DNA of 8,478 bases from Arthrobacter sp. (GTDB lineage Bacteria > Actinomycetota > Actinomycetes > Actinomycetales > Micrococcaceae): contig JAODMS010000229.1 in the NCBI GenBank assembly GCA_025464925.1, forward strand, positions 1 through 8,478. The letters are read 5' to 3'. Position 1 is the stretch's first letter. Every line of letters begins with the position of its first letter. The notes under the pieces were generated by a model. It did not search any database and had not been told where the DNA came from. It saw only the letters and a program-made list of their open reading frames with translations. Below are positions 1 through 6,048 of the stretch, in pieces. Made by a program: the position numbers and the translations under genes.

Positions 1-332
1 AAAATCAGGTCCCAGACGCTAAAGGCGAAGCCGGTGCCGAGCGCGCTGATCAGGAAGAGCGCGGCGCCGATCTTCATGGCGGGGATCCGGCCGTAGCGGT
101 CTGCGACCTTGCCGGCCAGATAGGCGCCCGCCGCGCAGCCGAGGAGGGCCACAGCCACGGCGAAGCCGGTTACGGCCTCGCTGAGTGCAAACTCGTCCTT
201 GATGGCGTCAACGGCGCCGTTGACAACGGAGGAGTCGAAGCCGAAGAGGAAGCCGCCAACGGCGCCCGCCACGGCCAGCCAAATGACCCGCTTGGGGATC
301 TTGGCGGCGGTCTGGTCCTGGCTGGCGGTCAT
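1..332 (-). CDS. MFS sugar transporter, sugar-porter family (N-terminal part, cut by window edge)
   Basis: The first about 110 residues of a major facilitator transporter read leftward out of the window. The start is ATG at 332-330, preceded by a GAGGGAGC ribosome site a few bases upstream. After a short hydrophilic N-terminus (MTASQDQTAAKIPKR) comes TM1 with GGFLFGFDSSVVNGA, a hallmark of the sugar-porter family, which includes bacterial glucose, xylose, arabinose and inositol proton symporters. TM2 follows, then the cytoplasmic loop 2-3 motif A as AGKVADRYGRIPAM, then the start of TM3 and TM4. By family knowledge it should have 12 membrane helices and about 450-480 residues, so roughly three quarters lies outside the window. 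It would import a sugar or polyol with protons across the cytoplasmic membrane. The substrate cannot be told from this part. It lies downstream of the nuclease gene on the same strand, across a 123-base gap, and probably has its own promoter. Confidence 0.9.
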   Translation of the reverse strand, partial: MTASQDQTAAKIPKRVIWLAVAGAVGGFLFGFDSSVVNGAVDAIKDEFALSEAVTGFAVAVALLGCAAGAYLAGKVADRYGRIPAMKIGAALFLISALGTGFAFSVWDLI

Positions 333-455
333 AGTGCTCCCTCGGCGCTTTTACGGTCCACGGCCTGCGCCGCGACTATCAAGTCTTACACCGGACCCCG
401 AGCGACGCCTGTCACAGGCCGGAAAGTGAGAGGAAACATACACCCGGCGACCCGG
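333..455. other. Intergenic region between nuclease and sugar porter (same strand)
   Basis: A 123-base gap between two minus-strand genes. It holds a small perfect inverted repeat, GCCTG-tca-CAGGC, at 407-419. It is not followed by a T run on the minus strand, so I do not call it a rho-independent terminator. The ribosome site of the sugar porter lies at its left edge. No convincing -35/-10 pair stands out. Confidence 0.5.
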
Positions 456-1562
456 CTACTTCTTCGCGCAGGGCGTCCATGACTTGCCGCCCGGGGCATA
501 GCACCTAGGCCCGGTGTAGCCGGGGTAAGGGTTCGAGGCAGGTGCAGGTGCAGGTGCAGGTGCAGGGGCAGCTGGCGGCACGTAGGCCGGAGGCACATAC
601 ACGGGTGGCACATCCACGGGTGGTGCCGGGGCGGGCGGTAGCTTGCGAAGCCGTTCGGCCTCGGCTGTGGCCGCCGCTGCGGCCGCGGCTGCCGCGGCCC
701 GGCGGGAAGCTTCCGCTGCGGCTGCCTCCGAGAGGTCCTTCTTCTTGGCGCCAATCGCAGCCTGGCGCGATGAACCTGCCGCCGCTGCCAGGTCCAGCCG
801 GGTCACCAGAGCTGCCAGCTGAGCCGGTCTGTAGGCGGCCCAGTGGACGCGGCTTTCGGCTTTCGCCGCTGCCTTGAGCGCGGCAATTGTTGCGAGGGCC
901 GTCACCAGCCCGGCATTGCCCTCGTCCAGTTCGGCGGCTACATCAGCCAGCGGTGCGGCAACGAGCGCCTCAACCGTCTTGGCGGCCTGTTCAACCTGCT
1001 GGGCCGGCAGGCAGGGGACGTCCGCTGAGCTGAGCCCCACGCCACGCCCGCGGGCTTCCTCGAAGGCTTCAACCACCGGCGGATAGAACTTCTTGTTGGG
1101 TTCGAAAAGAACTGGCACTCCGAGGCCCAGTCGGGCGATCTCCGCATTCACCAGCTTGCCGGCGGAGTCAAAGACGCCGGCCAGGGTCCGGCCGTACTTG
1201 TCCAGCGGCTCCTTGTCCAGCTCCAGCCGCACCCTTGAACCGACCGGCAGGAGCTGTTCGAGGCCCGCCGTCGCTTCGGGGCCCATGCACTCGACTGGTG
1301 CATTGGGATCCTTGGTTTCGGGGGTATCCACGTTCAGGAGCCGGATGGTTTTTTCCTCGCCGTTGACCGAGGCCTTGAACGTGTCTCCGTCGATGATCCG
1401 GACAACAACGGCGTGATCCGAGTCGGGGCTGCTGACCGCGCCGGAGGAATCCTTTGCCCCGCCTGCTGCGCCCGCCCCACAACCGCTCAGAGCCAGAACG
1501 GCGGCAACGGCCAGTCCACAAACCTTCGTGCGGGCAGGATAGCCCGATTTTAGCGGCAGCAA
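456..1562 (-). CDS. Secreted lipoprotein nuclease, staphylococcal nuclease (SNase) fold, with Ala/Pro-rich tail
   Basis: A 368-residue lipoprotein with a thermonuclease domain. I choose the TTG start at 1562 because GGGGGAA lies 7 bases upstream and it gives a compact signal peptide: positive residues R11 and K13, a hydrophobic core, then lipobox LSGC with acylated Cys28. The SNase domain spans about residues 51-180. All catalytic positions of S. aureus nuclease are present: D60 in IDGDT, R74, D79, T80 and E82 in RLLNVDTPET, and R125 in KYGRT. It should therefore cleave DNA and RNA with calcium outside the cell, anchored to the membrane. The rest is unusual: an Ala/Glu/Lys-rich, probably helical stretch (about 185-307) with a long alanine run, a Pro-rich segment with PPVYVPPAYVPP and (PA)n (about 308-342), and a short C-terminal motif GPRCYAPGGKSWTPC (C354, C365). 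Likely roles are nucleic acid scavenging or competition. The nuclease call is firm; the tail is unexplained. Confidence 0.88.
   Translation of the reverse strand: MLPLKSGYPARTKVCGLAVAAVLALSGCGAGAAGGAKDSSGAVSSPDSDHAVVVRIIDGDTFKASVNGEEKTIRLLNVDTPETKDPNAPVECMGPEATAGLEQLLPVGSRVRLELDKEPLDKYGRTLAGVFDSAGKLVNAEIARLGLGVPVLFEPNKKFYPPVVEAFEEARGRGVGLSSADVPCLPAQQVEQAAKTVEALVAAPLADVAAELDEGNAGLVTALATIAALKAAAKAESRVHWAAYRPAQLAALVTRLDLAAAAGSSRQAAIGAKKKDLSEAAAAEASRRAAAAAAAAAATAEAERLRKLPPAPAPPVDVPPVYVPPAYVPPAAPAPAPAPAPASNPYPGYTGPRCYAPGGKSWTPCAKK
535..570. repeat. Hexanucleotide microsatellite (GGTGCA) inside the nuclease gene
   Basis: Four perfect GGTGCA units at 541-564 are flanked by one variant on each side: gaggca at 535-540 and ggggca at 565-570. 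On the coding (minus) strand they encode the Pro-Ala dipeptide run of the nuclease linker. A six-base unit keeps the reading frame, so slippage would lengthen or shorten the linker without inactivating the gene. Confidence 0.85.
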
Positions 1563-1690
1563 GATGTAGTTCCCCCAGAAGAAGCGATGATTTCCCCGAT
1601 GTGGAGATCCGGAGATGACACTACTGGGCGCCAACGGAAATGCCTCATTCCATGCCAGCGCAGAAAGGATCCCCACGGTAGTCTGAGTTC

Positions 1691-1704
1691 ACTGATTCAT
1701 CAGT
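1691..1704. promoter_or_regulatory. Perfect inverted repeat in the leader of the MFS gene (possible operator)
   Basis: ACTGAT-TC-ATCAGT is a perfect 6-bp inverted repeat with a 2-base centre. It lies 3 bases before the ribosome site AGGGGGAG (1708-1714) of the transporter at 1720, within the 157-base divergent gap to the nuclease gene. Its size and position fit a binding site for a dimeric repressor, or a small RNA hairpin just before the ribosome site. The regulator is not in the window. A palindrome this short can arise by chance. Confidence 0.35.
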
Positions 1705-1719
1705 TCCAGGGGGAGCCAC

Positions 1720-3021
1720 ATGAGCCTGTCCGGACTGCCGGGACCCGTCCCGGATCCTGCCATGGTTGCCGCTGCTGCTAGGGAGCGCCCGACGACGGCG
1801 CTCGCCGAGCCGACGCGGAAGGTCACCGCACGCTGGGTCACCGGACTGGTGCTGGTCAACGTGGGAATCAACGCCGCCTTTTTCGGCCCTATCAACGTGT
1901 TTCTCGGCCAGCAGGCCATCAGTATCGATGCGCCCAGCAAGGAGGCCATCCTTTCCCTTGTTATCGGCTGCGGCGCCGCCGTTTCGGTGGTGGCCAATCC
2001 GCTCTTTGGTGCCCTGTCGGACCGCACGCTTTCAGGTTTCGGCCGGCGTGCTCCGTGGGTTTTCGCGGGGGCCATCCTGGCCACGGCCGCGCTTCTGGCC
2101 CTGTCCGGGGCCACGGCTGTCGCGCTGATGGTGCTTTTCTGGTGCCTGGTCCAGCTCGGCGCCAATGCGGCGTACGCAGCCATTACGGCAGCAGTCCCGG
2201 ACCGTGTGCCGGTATCGCAGCGCGGAAGCGTTGGTGGCCTGGCGGCTCTGGGCCAGACCTTGGGCATCCTGCTCAGCGCGGTATTCGGTGCCGTGGTGAC
2301 GGGAAACTTCATGTTGGGGTACTGGCTGTGCGCTGCCGCCCTCCTGCTGTCCGTGTTGCCCTATCTGTTCCATCGCGACGATCCTGTGCTCCCGCGCCAA
2401 GCACACACGCCCTTCCATCTGGTCAGCTTCCTCAGGGGCTTCTGGATCAGCCCGGTCCGCCACCCGGACTTCGCCTGGGCATGGCTCACGCGCTTTTTGA
2501 TGAACGTCGGCAACCAGTTGACCACCGTGTACCTGCTCTTTTTCCTCCGGGACATCATCAAGCATGAGAACCCAGCGTTGGGTGTGCTGGTCCTTACCGG
2601 CATTTACGCGGTCATGGTGATGATCACCGCGGTGCTGGCCGGGCCTTGGAGCGACCGGGTGGGCAGGCGCAAACCGTTTGTGATCGCATCCTCCGTGACC
2701 ATCGCCATGGCGGGACTGATCATGGCCTTTTTCCCGGTCTGGCCCGGCGCCCTGGCCGGCGCTGCCGTGCTGGGGATCGGGTTCGGGGCCTACCTGGCGG
2801 TGGACTTCGCGCTGCTGACCCAGGTGTTGCCGCAGGCCGCGGACCGGGGCAAGGACATGGGGGTCATCAACGTGGCCAACTCCCTGCCGCAGGTGTTCGC
2901 CTCGGGCCTCGCGTATCTCGCCCTTCAGTACTATGGCGGGTATGTCACGCTGTTCACCACGGCCGCCGTGATCGGCCTGCTGGGTGCCGTGTTCGTGGTA
3001 AAGATCAAGGGTGTTGACTGA
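1720..3021 (+). CDS. MFS transporter, SLC45/glycoside-symporter-like
   Basis: A 433-residue integral membrane protein. The start is fixed by AGGGGGAG five bases before the ATG. After a roughly 37-residue hydrophilic N-terminus there are about 12 hydrophobic segments in two halves, joined by a polar loop around residues 219-236 (HRDDPVLPRQAHTP). Loop 2-3 carries motif A as GALSDRTLSGFGRRAPW (97-113), and the second half repeats it as GPWSDRVGRRKPF (308-320). The SDRT-GRR-PW form and the ADRGKDMGVINVANSLPQ stretch (374-391) are typical of SLC45-type or glycoside-pentoside-hexuronide-like symporters. Such proteins in actinobacteria often import glucosides or disaccharides with protons, but no sugar hydrolase neighbours this gene, so the substrate is open. 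It is divergent from the nuclease gene. Family call firm, substrate inferred. Confidence 0.88.
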   Translation: MSLSGLPGPVPDPAMVAAAARERPTTALAEPTRKVTARWVTGLVLVNVGINAAFFGPINVFLGQQAISIDAPSKEAILSLVIGCGAAVSVVANPLFGALSDRTLSGFGRRAPWVFAGAILATAALLALSGATAVALMVLFWCLVQLGANAAYAAITAAVPDRVPVSQRGSVGGLAALGQTLGILLSAVFGAVVTGNFMLGYWLCAAALLLSVLPYLFHRDDPVLPRQAHTPFHLVSFLRGFWISPVRHPDFAWAWLTRFLMNVGNQLTTVYLLFFLRDIIKHENPALGVLVLTGIYAVMVMITAVLAGPWSDRVGRRKPFVIASSVTIAMAGLIMAFFPVWPGALAGAAVLGIGFGAYLAVDFALLTQVLPQAADRGKDMGVINVANSLPQVFASGLAYLALQYYGGYVTLFTTAAVIGLLGAVFVVKIKGVD

Positions 3022-3104
3022 TCAGCCGCCCAGTACCGTAACCACCCCACCCAGCCGGCTGAGCGCAGCAACCCTTGCACGGCCGGATGCCGTCGTTGTT
3101 CTAC

Positions 3105-3127
3105 GGGCGGGGCGGGGCCGGGCCGGG
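3105..3127 (+). other. G-quadruplex motif upstream of the DUF456 gene
   Basis: Five G-tracts (3105-3107, 3109-3112, 3114-3117, 3120-3122, 3125-3127) are separated by loops of only C, C, CC and CC. This satisfies the standard four-tract G3+N1-7 rule with very short loops. The motif ends 8 bases before the proposed -10 hexamer at 3136, so it covers the place where a -35 element would lie. Whether it folds in the cell is not known. Confidence 0.6.
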
Positions 3128-3135
3128 CTAAACCA

Positions 3136-3141
3136 TAGACT
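3136..3141 (+). promoter_or_regulatory. -10 element TAGACT, probable leaderless promoter of the DUF456 gene
   Basis: TAGACT fits the actinobacterial -10 pattern TANNNT. Six bases separate it from the ATG at 3148, so transcription would start at or next to the A of the start codon. No usable ribosome site is present (GGGG is only two bases from the ATG), which supports a leaderless mRNA. No TTG-type -35 is found at 16-18 bases; that space is filled by the G-rich tract. Confidence 0.5.
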
Positions 3142-3147
3142 GGGGCC

Positions 3148-3645
3148 ATGAACCCCGAAATTATCGTGACGATCCTCTGCGGCCTTGCCATCCTCGTGGG
3201 CGTGGCCGGCACTGTCGTCCCCGTTCTTCCGGGCAGCATCCTGATCGGGCTGAGCCTGCTGGCCTGGGCCATCTGGGGCGGCGCCGGAACCACCGGCTGG
3301 GTCGTGTTCGGCATCGGCCTGGTCTTCGTGCTGGCGGGGCTGGTGGCCAGCGCCGTGCTGACCGGGCGGAAGCTCAAGCAGCACAGCATCCCCAACCGCT
3401 CCGTGGTCACCGGGCTCGTGCTGGGCGTGGTGGGAATGTTCATCATCCCCGTGGTGGGGCTCGTCGTCGGCTTTACCGCCGGCCTCCTGCTCAGCGAATT
3501 CCACCGCACCCGGGTCTTCCGCACCGCTGTGGGCTCCAGCTTGGCCGCGCTGAAAGCCACTGGCCTGGGCATGATCGTCGAGTTCGGGCTCGCCTGCCTC
3601 GCGGCCAGCACCTGGGTGGTCGGCGTCTGGGCGGCTTCGGCCTAA
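3148..3645 (+). CDS. DUF456 family membrane protein
   Basis: A 165-residue, strongly hydrophobic protein with about five membrane segments (roughly 4-22, 28-48, 52-72, 88-114 and 138-160). Landmarks of the DUF456 family are visible: the N-terminal GVAGTVVPVLPGSILIG (18-34), a glycine-rich segment VTGLVLGVVGMFIIPVVGLV (87-106, PVVGLVVGF continuing), and the LLSEFHR region (114-120) followed by the amphipathic VGSSLAALKATG (128-139). The length is usual for the family. The molecular function of DUF456 proteins is not established; the glycine-zipper-like helices suggest a small membrane protein that packs against itself or a partner. It has its own probable leaderless promoter and is followed 50 bases later by the TPR-like gene. 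Family call confident, role unknown. Confidence 0.88.
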   Translation: MNPEIIVTILCGLAILVGVAGTVVPVLPGSILIGLSLLAWAIWGGAGTTGWVVFGIGLVFVLAGLVASAVLTGRKLKQHSIPNRSVVTGLVLGVVGMFIIPVVGLVVGFTAGLLLSEFHRTRVFRTAVGSSLAALKATGLGMIVEFGLACLAASTWVVGVWAASA

Positions 3646-3683
3646 CACCGGGCTCGGGCAGGCCGCCCGCCCGCAGCGCGTAT

Positions 3684-3689
3684 TAGCAT
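3684..3689 (+). promoter_or_regulatory. -10 element TAGCAT, probable leaderless promoter of the TPR-like gene
   Basis: TAGCAT (TANNNT) lies six bases before the ATG at 3696, the same spacing as for the gene before it. The bases between are GGGTGG, which touches the start codon and so cannot act as a ribosome site. No clear -35 is visible in the 50-base gap. Confidence 0.45.
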
Positions 3690-3695
3690 GGGTGG

Positions 3696-4679
3696 ATGAG
3701 CGCCGGACCCCCAGAATCCGTACCCCTATATCCTCGAAACCTCTACCGCGACACCCGTGATCTGACTCCCTTCCGCACGGCCCTGATCCGGACGCCCGTG
3801 CGCAACCTCGCGGACAGCGTGGGTGGGATGGTGTCCGGTGTCCTGGCAGGACGGATCCCCGGCACACTGGCGGTGGAGGGCGGCGTTCCCCGGCTCGGTA
3901 AGCTGCCCGGCAAAGCAGCCAAGTCCGTGCACGGCGCCATCTTCGGCAGCACCGATCCGGACCGGCTGATCACCCTGGCACGCACGTTCCCTGGCTGGGC
4001 CGGGCTCTGCTACCTCATGGGCGGGCTGCTGGCGTACTCTCACGGCGGCTACCTGCGTGCTTCCGAACTGCTGCAGCGCGGCCTTTCCGTGCGGAACGAC
4101 GACGACGCGAACCGTTACGCCTCCGAATACCTGTCCGGGGTGCTCACCCGCGTCGAGGTAGCCGAACGCGTCGAGGTTCCGGTGCTGTTCAGCGAGGAGG
4201 CGGTGTTTCTCGCCTTGTCCCACTCGCTGCGGGAGACCGGGCAGAGAGAGGCCGCACTGGCGGCGCTGGTCGGCCTCCCGCCGTCGTTACCCATGGCCCT
4301 GGCGCGCTGTTCCCTGGCGGCCGCGCTGGGACGGGACACGGAGGTGGCGGAGGACACCGAGGGGCTGCTCAACGGGGACGACCTCTCGGCTGCGCTGCTG
4401 CTGGTGCGGGCCCGTTCCCTGCGGAAACTCGGAGAATACGGGGCCGCCCGGGCCGCGCTGCAGGAGGTCCTGCGCCGCCGGAAGACGGACTTCACCCTGC
4501 GCAACGATGCGCTGACGGACCGTGCGTTGCTGTTGCTGGACACCGGACGGAAGTCACTGAATCCCCGGGAGTGGCAGCGCCGGAAACCCGCCGAACTGGA
4601 AACGGTGAAAGGCATCCGCAAGGACGTGGAAGTGCGTGAACTCTGGGACCGGGAATACGGCCGGGCCGACCGGGGCTAG
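3696..4679 (+). CDS. TPR-like helical-repeat protein of unknown function
   Basis: A 327-residue soluble protein with no signal peptide. I do not recognise an assigned family. The N-terminal 95 residues are polar and proline- and arginine-rich, with a Gly/Val patch at 41-56. From about 101 the sequence has tetratricopeptide-like helix pairs: YLMGGLLAYSHGGYLRASEL (106-125), then FLALSHSLRETGQREAALAA (171-190), then LLLVRARSLRKLGEYGAARA (234-253) with LQEVLRRR, and a final helix DALTDRALLLLDTG. These have the small-residue, G-x-Y/R-x-x-A spacing of TPRs, so a protein-binding scaffold is likely. The tail (290-327) is charged. It follows the DUF456 gene with its own -10 element, so a functional link to it is possible but not shown. 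The ATG at 3696 is chosen because a -10 hexamer sits directly before it. Confidence 0.75.
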   Translation: MSAGPPESVPLYPRNLYRDTRDLTPFRTALIRTPVRNLADSVGGMVSGVLAGRIPGTLAVEGGVPRLGKLPGKAAKSVHGAIFGSTDPDRLITLARTFPGWAGLCYLMGGLLAYSHGGYLRASELLQRGLSVRNDDDANRYASEYLSGVLTRVEVAERVEVPVLFSEEAVFLALSHSLRETGQREAALAALVGLPPSLPMALARCSLAAALGRDTEVAEDTEGLLNGDDLSAALLLVRARSLRKLGEYGAARAALQEVLRRRKTDFTLRNDALTDRALLLLDTGRKSLNPREWQRRKPAELETVKGIRKDVEVRELWDREYGRADRG

Positions 4680-4696
4680 GGTCCGGCAATCCGGGC

Positions 4697-4715
4697 AGGC
4701 GCCAGACAGGCGTTT
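4697..4715 (+). terminator. Weak hairpin with short T run after the TPR-like gene
   Basis: AGGCGCC-agaca-GGCGTTT can form a 7-bp stem (four GC pairs, two GU, one AU) with a 5-base loop and a final TTT. It begins 18 bases after the stop codon of the plus-strand gene, in the convergent gap to the P450 gene. The stem is modest and the T run short, so it is a candidate only. Confidence 0.3.
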
Positions 4716-4720
4716 CGGAC

Positions 4721-4750
4721 GGACCGGACAGGGCTTCGGACCGGACAGGG
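4721..4750. repeat. Tandem 13-bp direct repeat in the convergent gap
   Basis: GGACCGGACAGGG occurs at 4721-4733 and again at 4738-4750, a period of 17 bases with cttc between the copies. The repeat lies just before the 3' end of the P450 gene, between convergent genes. No function is apparent; it could be a replication slip or a protein site. Confidence 0.6.
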
Positions 4751-4755
4751 AACTG

Positions 4756-6024
4756 CTATCTTGCAGGTGAAGTGAGGCCGGTCTCCTTGGCCGGGGTCCC
4801 GGCGGCAACGGTGATGCCGTCGATGTCTGCAGCCAGGTGCCGCGGGCCGCGGAGGAAGGGGCTTGGCCGGTACGGCGGGGGGTCGGTGGCCAGCCGGGGA
4901 TTCTGCAGGCGGAGGGCGAACTCGGTGAGGGCAATCTGGGCTTCCAGGCGGGCGAGGGGTGCGCCGAAGCACAGATGGATGCCGCCGCCGAAGCCAAGGT
5001 GTTCGTTGTTCTTCCGGTCGGGAAGAAAGAGATCCGGGTCGGAAAAGTGGTCGGGGTCGCGGTTGCCGGCGGCCAGGACCAGCGTGATCCCGGAGCCTTT
5101 GGGGATGGTCGTGCCCGCAATGTCGATGTTGTCGAGGGCTGTCCGAAAGGGTACGAAGTGCACCGGCGGTTCATAGCGCAGCAGCTCCTCCACCAGCGGG
5201 ATGACCAGATCGGGGTCGGTGCGCAGTCTTTGGAGCATGTCCGGGTGGCGCAGCAAGGTCAGCGCACCGTTGGCGATAAGGTTCACCGTAGTCTCATGCC
5301 CGGCAATGAGCAGGAGCAGGCCGGTGCCCACCAGCTGTTCGGCAGGCATCCGCCCTTCGGGGCCGTCGTCGCTGTCCATCGCCGATAGCAGGTCATCGCC
5401 CGGCGACTGCCGGTGGGTCTCGACCAGTTCTTCCATGAAGGTGCGCAGTTCCTGCCCAGCTTCCATCCGCTTCTGTTGCTGCGCCTCGGAGTCGAGACTG
5501 GGGTCTGTAGATTCCAGGGCTGCATCCACCCAGACCCGAAAGCGGCGTTCGTCTCCAGGAGGGACGCCCAGAAGCTCGCAGATTACCGTGACCGGAAGGG
5601 GATAAGCCAGATCGTCGACGATGTCGATCCGGGTCTTGCCTTCCAGATCGTCGATCAGTTCGGTGACGATCTCCGTCATCCTGGACTCCAAGCCGGCGAC
5701 CCGTCCGGGGGAGTGCGGCGGGCCGAAGTTGCGCATGGCGATCCGCCGAAATCTGTCGTGGTCAGGGGGGTCCATATTGAGGAAAGTCGGCGACATGCCC
5801 CCTTCGCCTCCCGCGCCCGCTTCGGTCGCCGCCGGGTTGAGGCTGACATCCGAGCTCACCCGCGGGTCGTGCAGCAGCGAGGCAATCGCCGCGTAGCTGC
5901 TCACCAGGTAACTTCCGTCCGGTAGCTGCGTTACCGGGGTTTTGCGGAGCTCGGCGTAGAGCGGGTAGGGGTTTGCCCGGTTGGAGAAGTCGAGGATCTG
6001 ATCCCAGATGCTGGGCTGGTTCAT
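4756..6024 (-). CDS. Cytochrome P450 monooxygenase (bacterial class I type)
   Basis: A 422-residue soluble P450 of normal bacterial length. Seen in order: the C-helix HDRFRR (89-94) that holds a heme propionate; the I-helix oxygen-activating motif AGHETT (241-246), with E244 and T245 as the acid-alcohol pair; the K-helix ExxR as EELLRYEPPV (E280, R283); and the heme loop FGGGIHLCFG (345-354) with the thiolate ligand C352, followed by APLARLEAQIAL. All signature residues are intact, so it should be active. It needs a ferredoxin and reductase, and both are supplied by the fused gene ending 24 bases upstream on the same strand. The start ATG at 6024 has AAGGAG eight bases upstream. The substrate and CYP family cannot be assigned by eye; terpenoid, steroid, fatty acid or xenobiotic hydroxylation are all possible. 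Confidence 0.96.
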   Translation of the reverse strand: MNQPSIWDQILDFSNRANPYPLYAELRKTPVTQLPDGSYLVSSYAAIASLLHDPRVSSDVSLNPAATEAGAGGEGGMSPTFLNMDPPDHDRFRRIAMRNFGPPHSPGRVAGLESRMTEIVTELIDDLEGKTRIDIVDDLAYPLPVTVICELLGVPPGDERRFRVWVDAALESTDPSLDSEAQQQKRMEAGQELRTFMEELVETHRQSPGDDLLSAMDSDDGPEGRMPAEQLVGTGLLLLIAGHETTVNLIANGALTLLRHPDMLQRLRTDPDLVIPLVEELLRYEPPVHFVPFRTALDNIDIAGTTIPKGSGITLVLAAGNRDPDHFSDPDLFLPDRKNNEHLGFGGGIHLCFGAPLARLEAQIALTEFALRLQNPRLATDPPPYRPSPFLRGPRHLAADIDGITVAAGTPAKETGLTSPAR

Positions 6025-6048
6025 AGTGAGGGCTCCTTGGCTCGTGGT

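Noticed and set aside
407..419. Rho-independent terminator after the nuclease gene
   Set aside because: Stem of only five pairs with a three-base loop and no T run on the coding strand.
535..570. CRISPR-like array
   Set aside because: The repeats are contiguous hexamers without spacers, inside a coding region.
456..754. Overlapping minus-strand frame with HLHLHLHL run at the nuclease tail
   Set aside because: The His-Leu run is the hexanucleotide repeat read out of frame; the Pro-Ala reading continues the intact nuclease.
1563..1676. N-terminal extension of the nuclease from a GTG at 1676
   Set aside because: It buries the lipoprotein signal in the middle of the protein, and the inner TTG has the better ribosome site.
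2055..2567. Long open frame on the plus strand inside the SLC45-like transporter
   Set aside because: It is a frame-shifted reading of a clear membrane protein. The product is low-complexity Gly/Arg/Pro with no domain, as expected from GC-rich codon bias.
3052..3061. CAGCCGGCTG palindrome after the transporter as a terminator or operator
   Set aside because: There is no loop and no T run, and such GC palindromes are common at this base composition.
3022..3867. Long minus-strand open frame across the DUF456 gene
   Set aside because: The translation is His/Gly/Ala/Asp-rich without domains and is antisense to a well-supported family member.
5413..5925. Open frame antisense to the P450 gene
   Set aside because: No recognisable motif; the opposite strand carries all P450 signatures.
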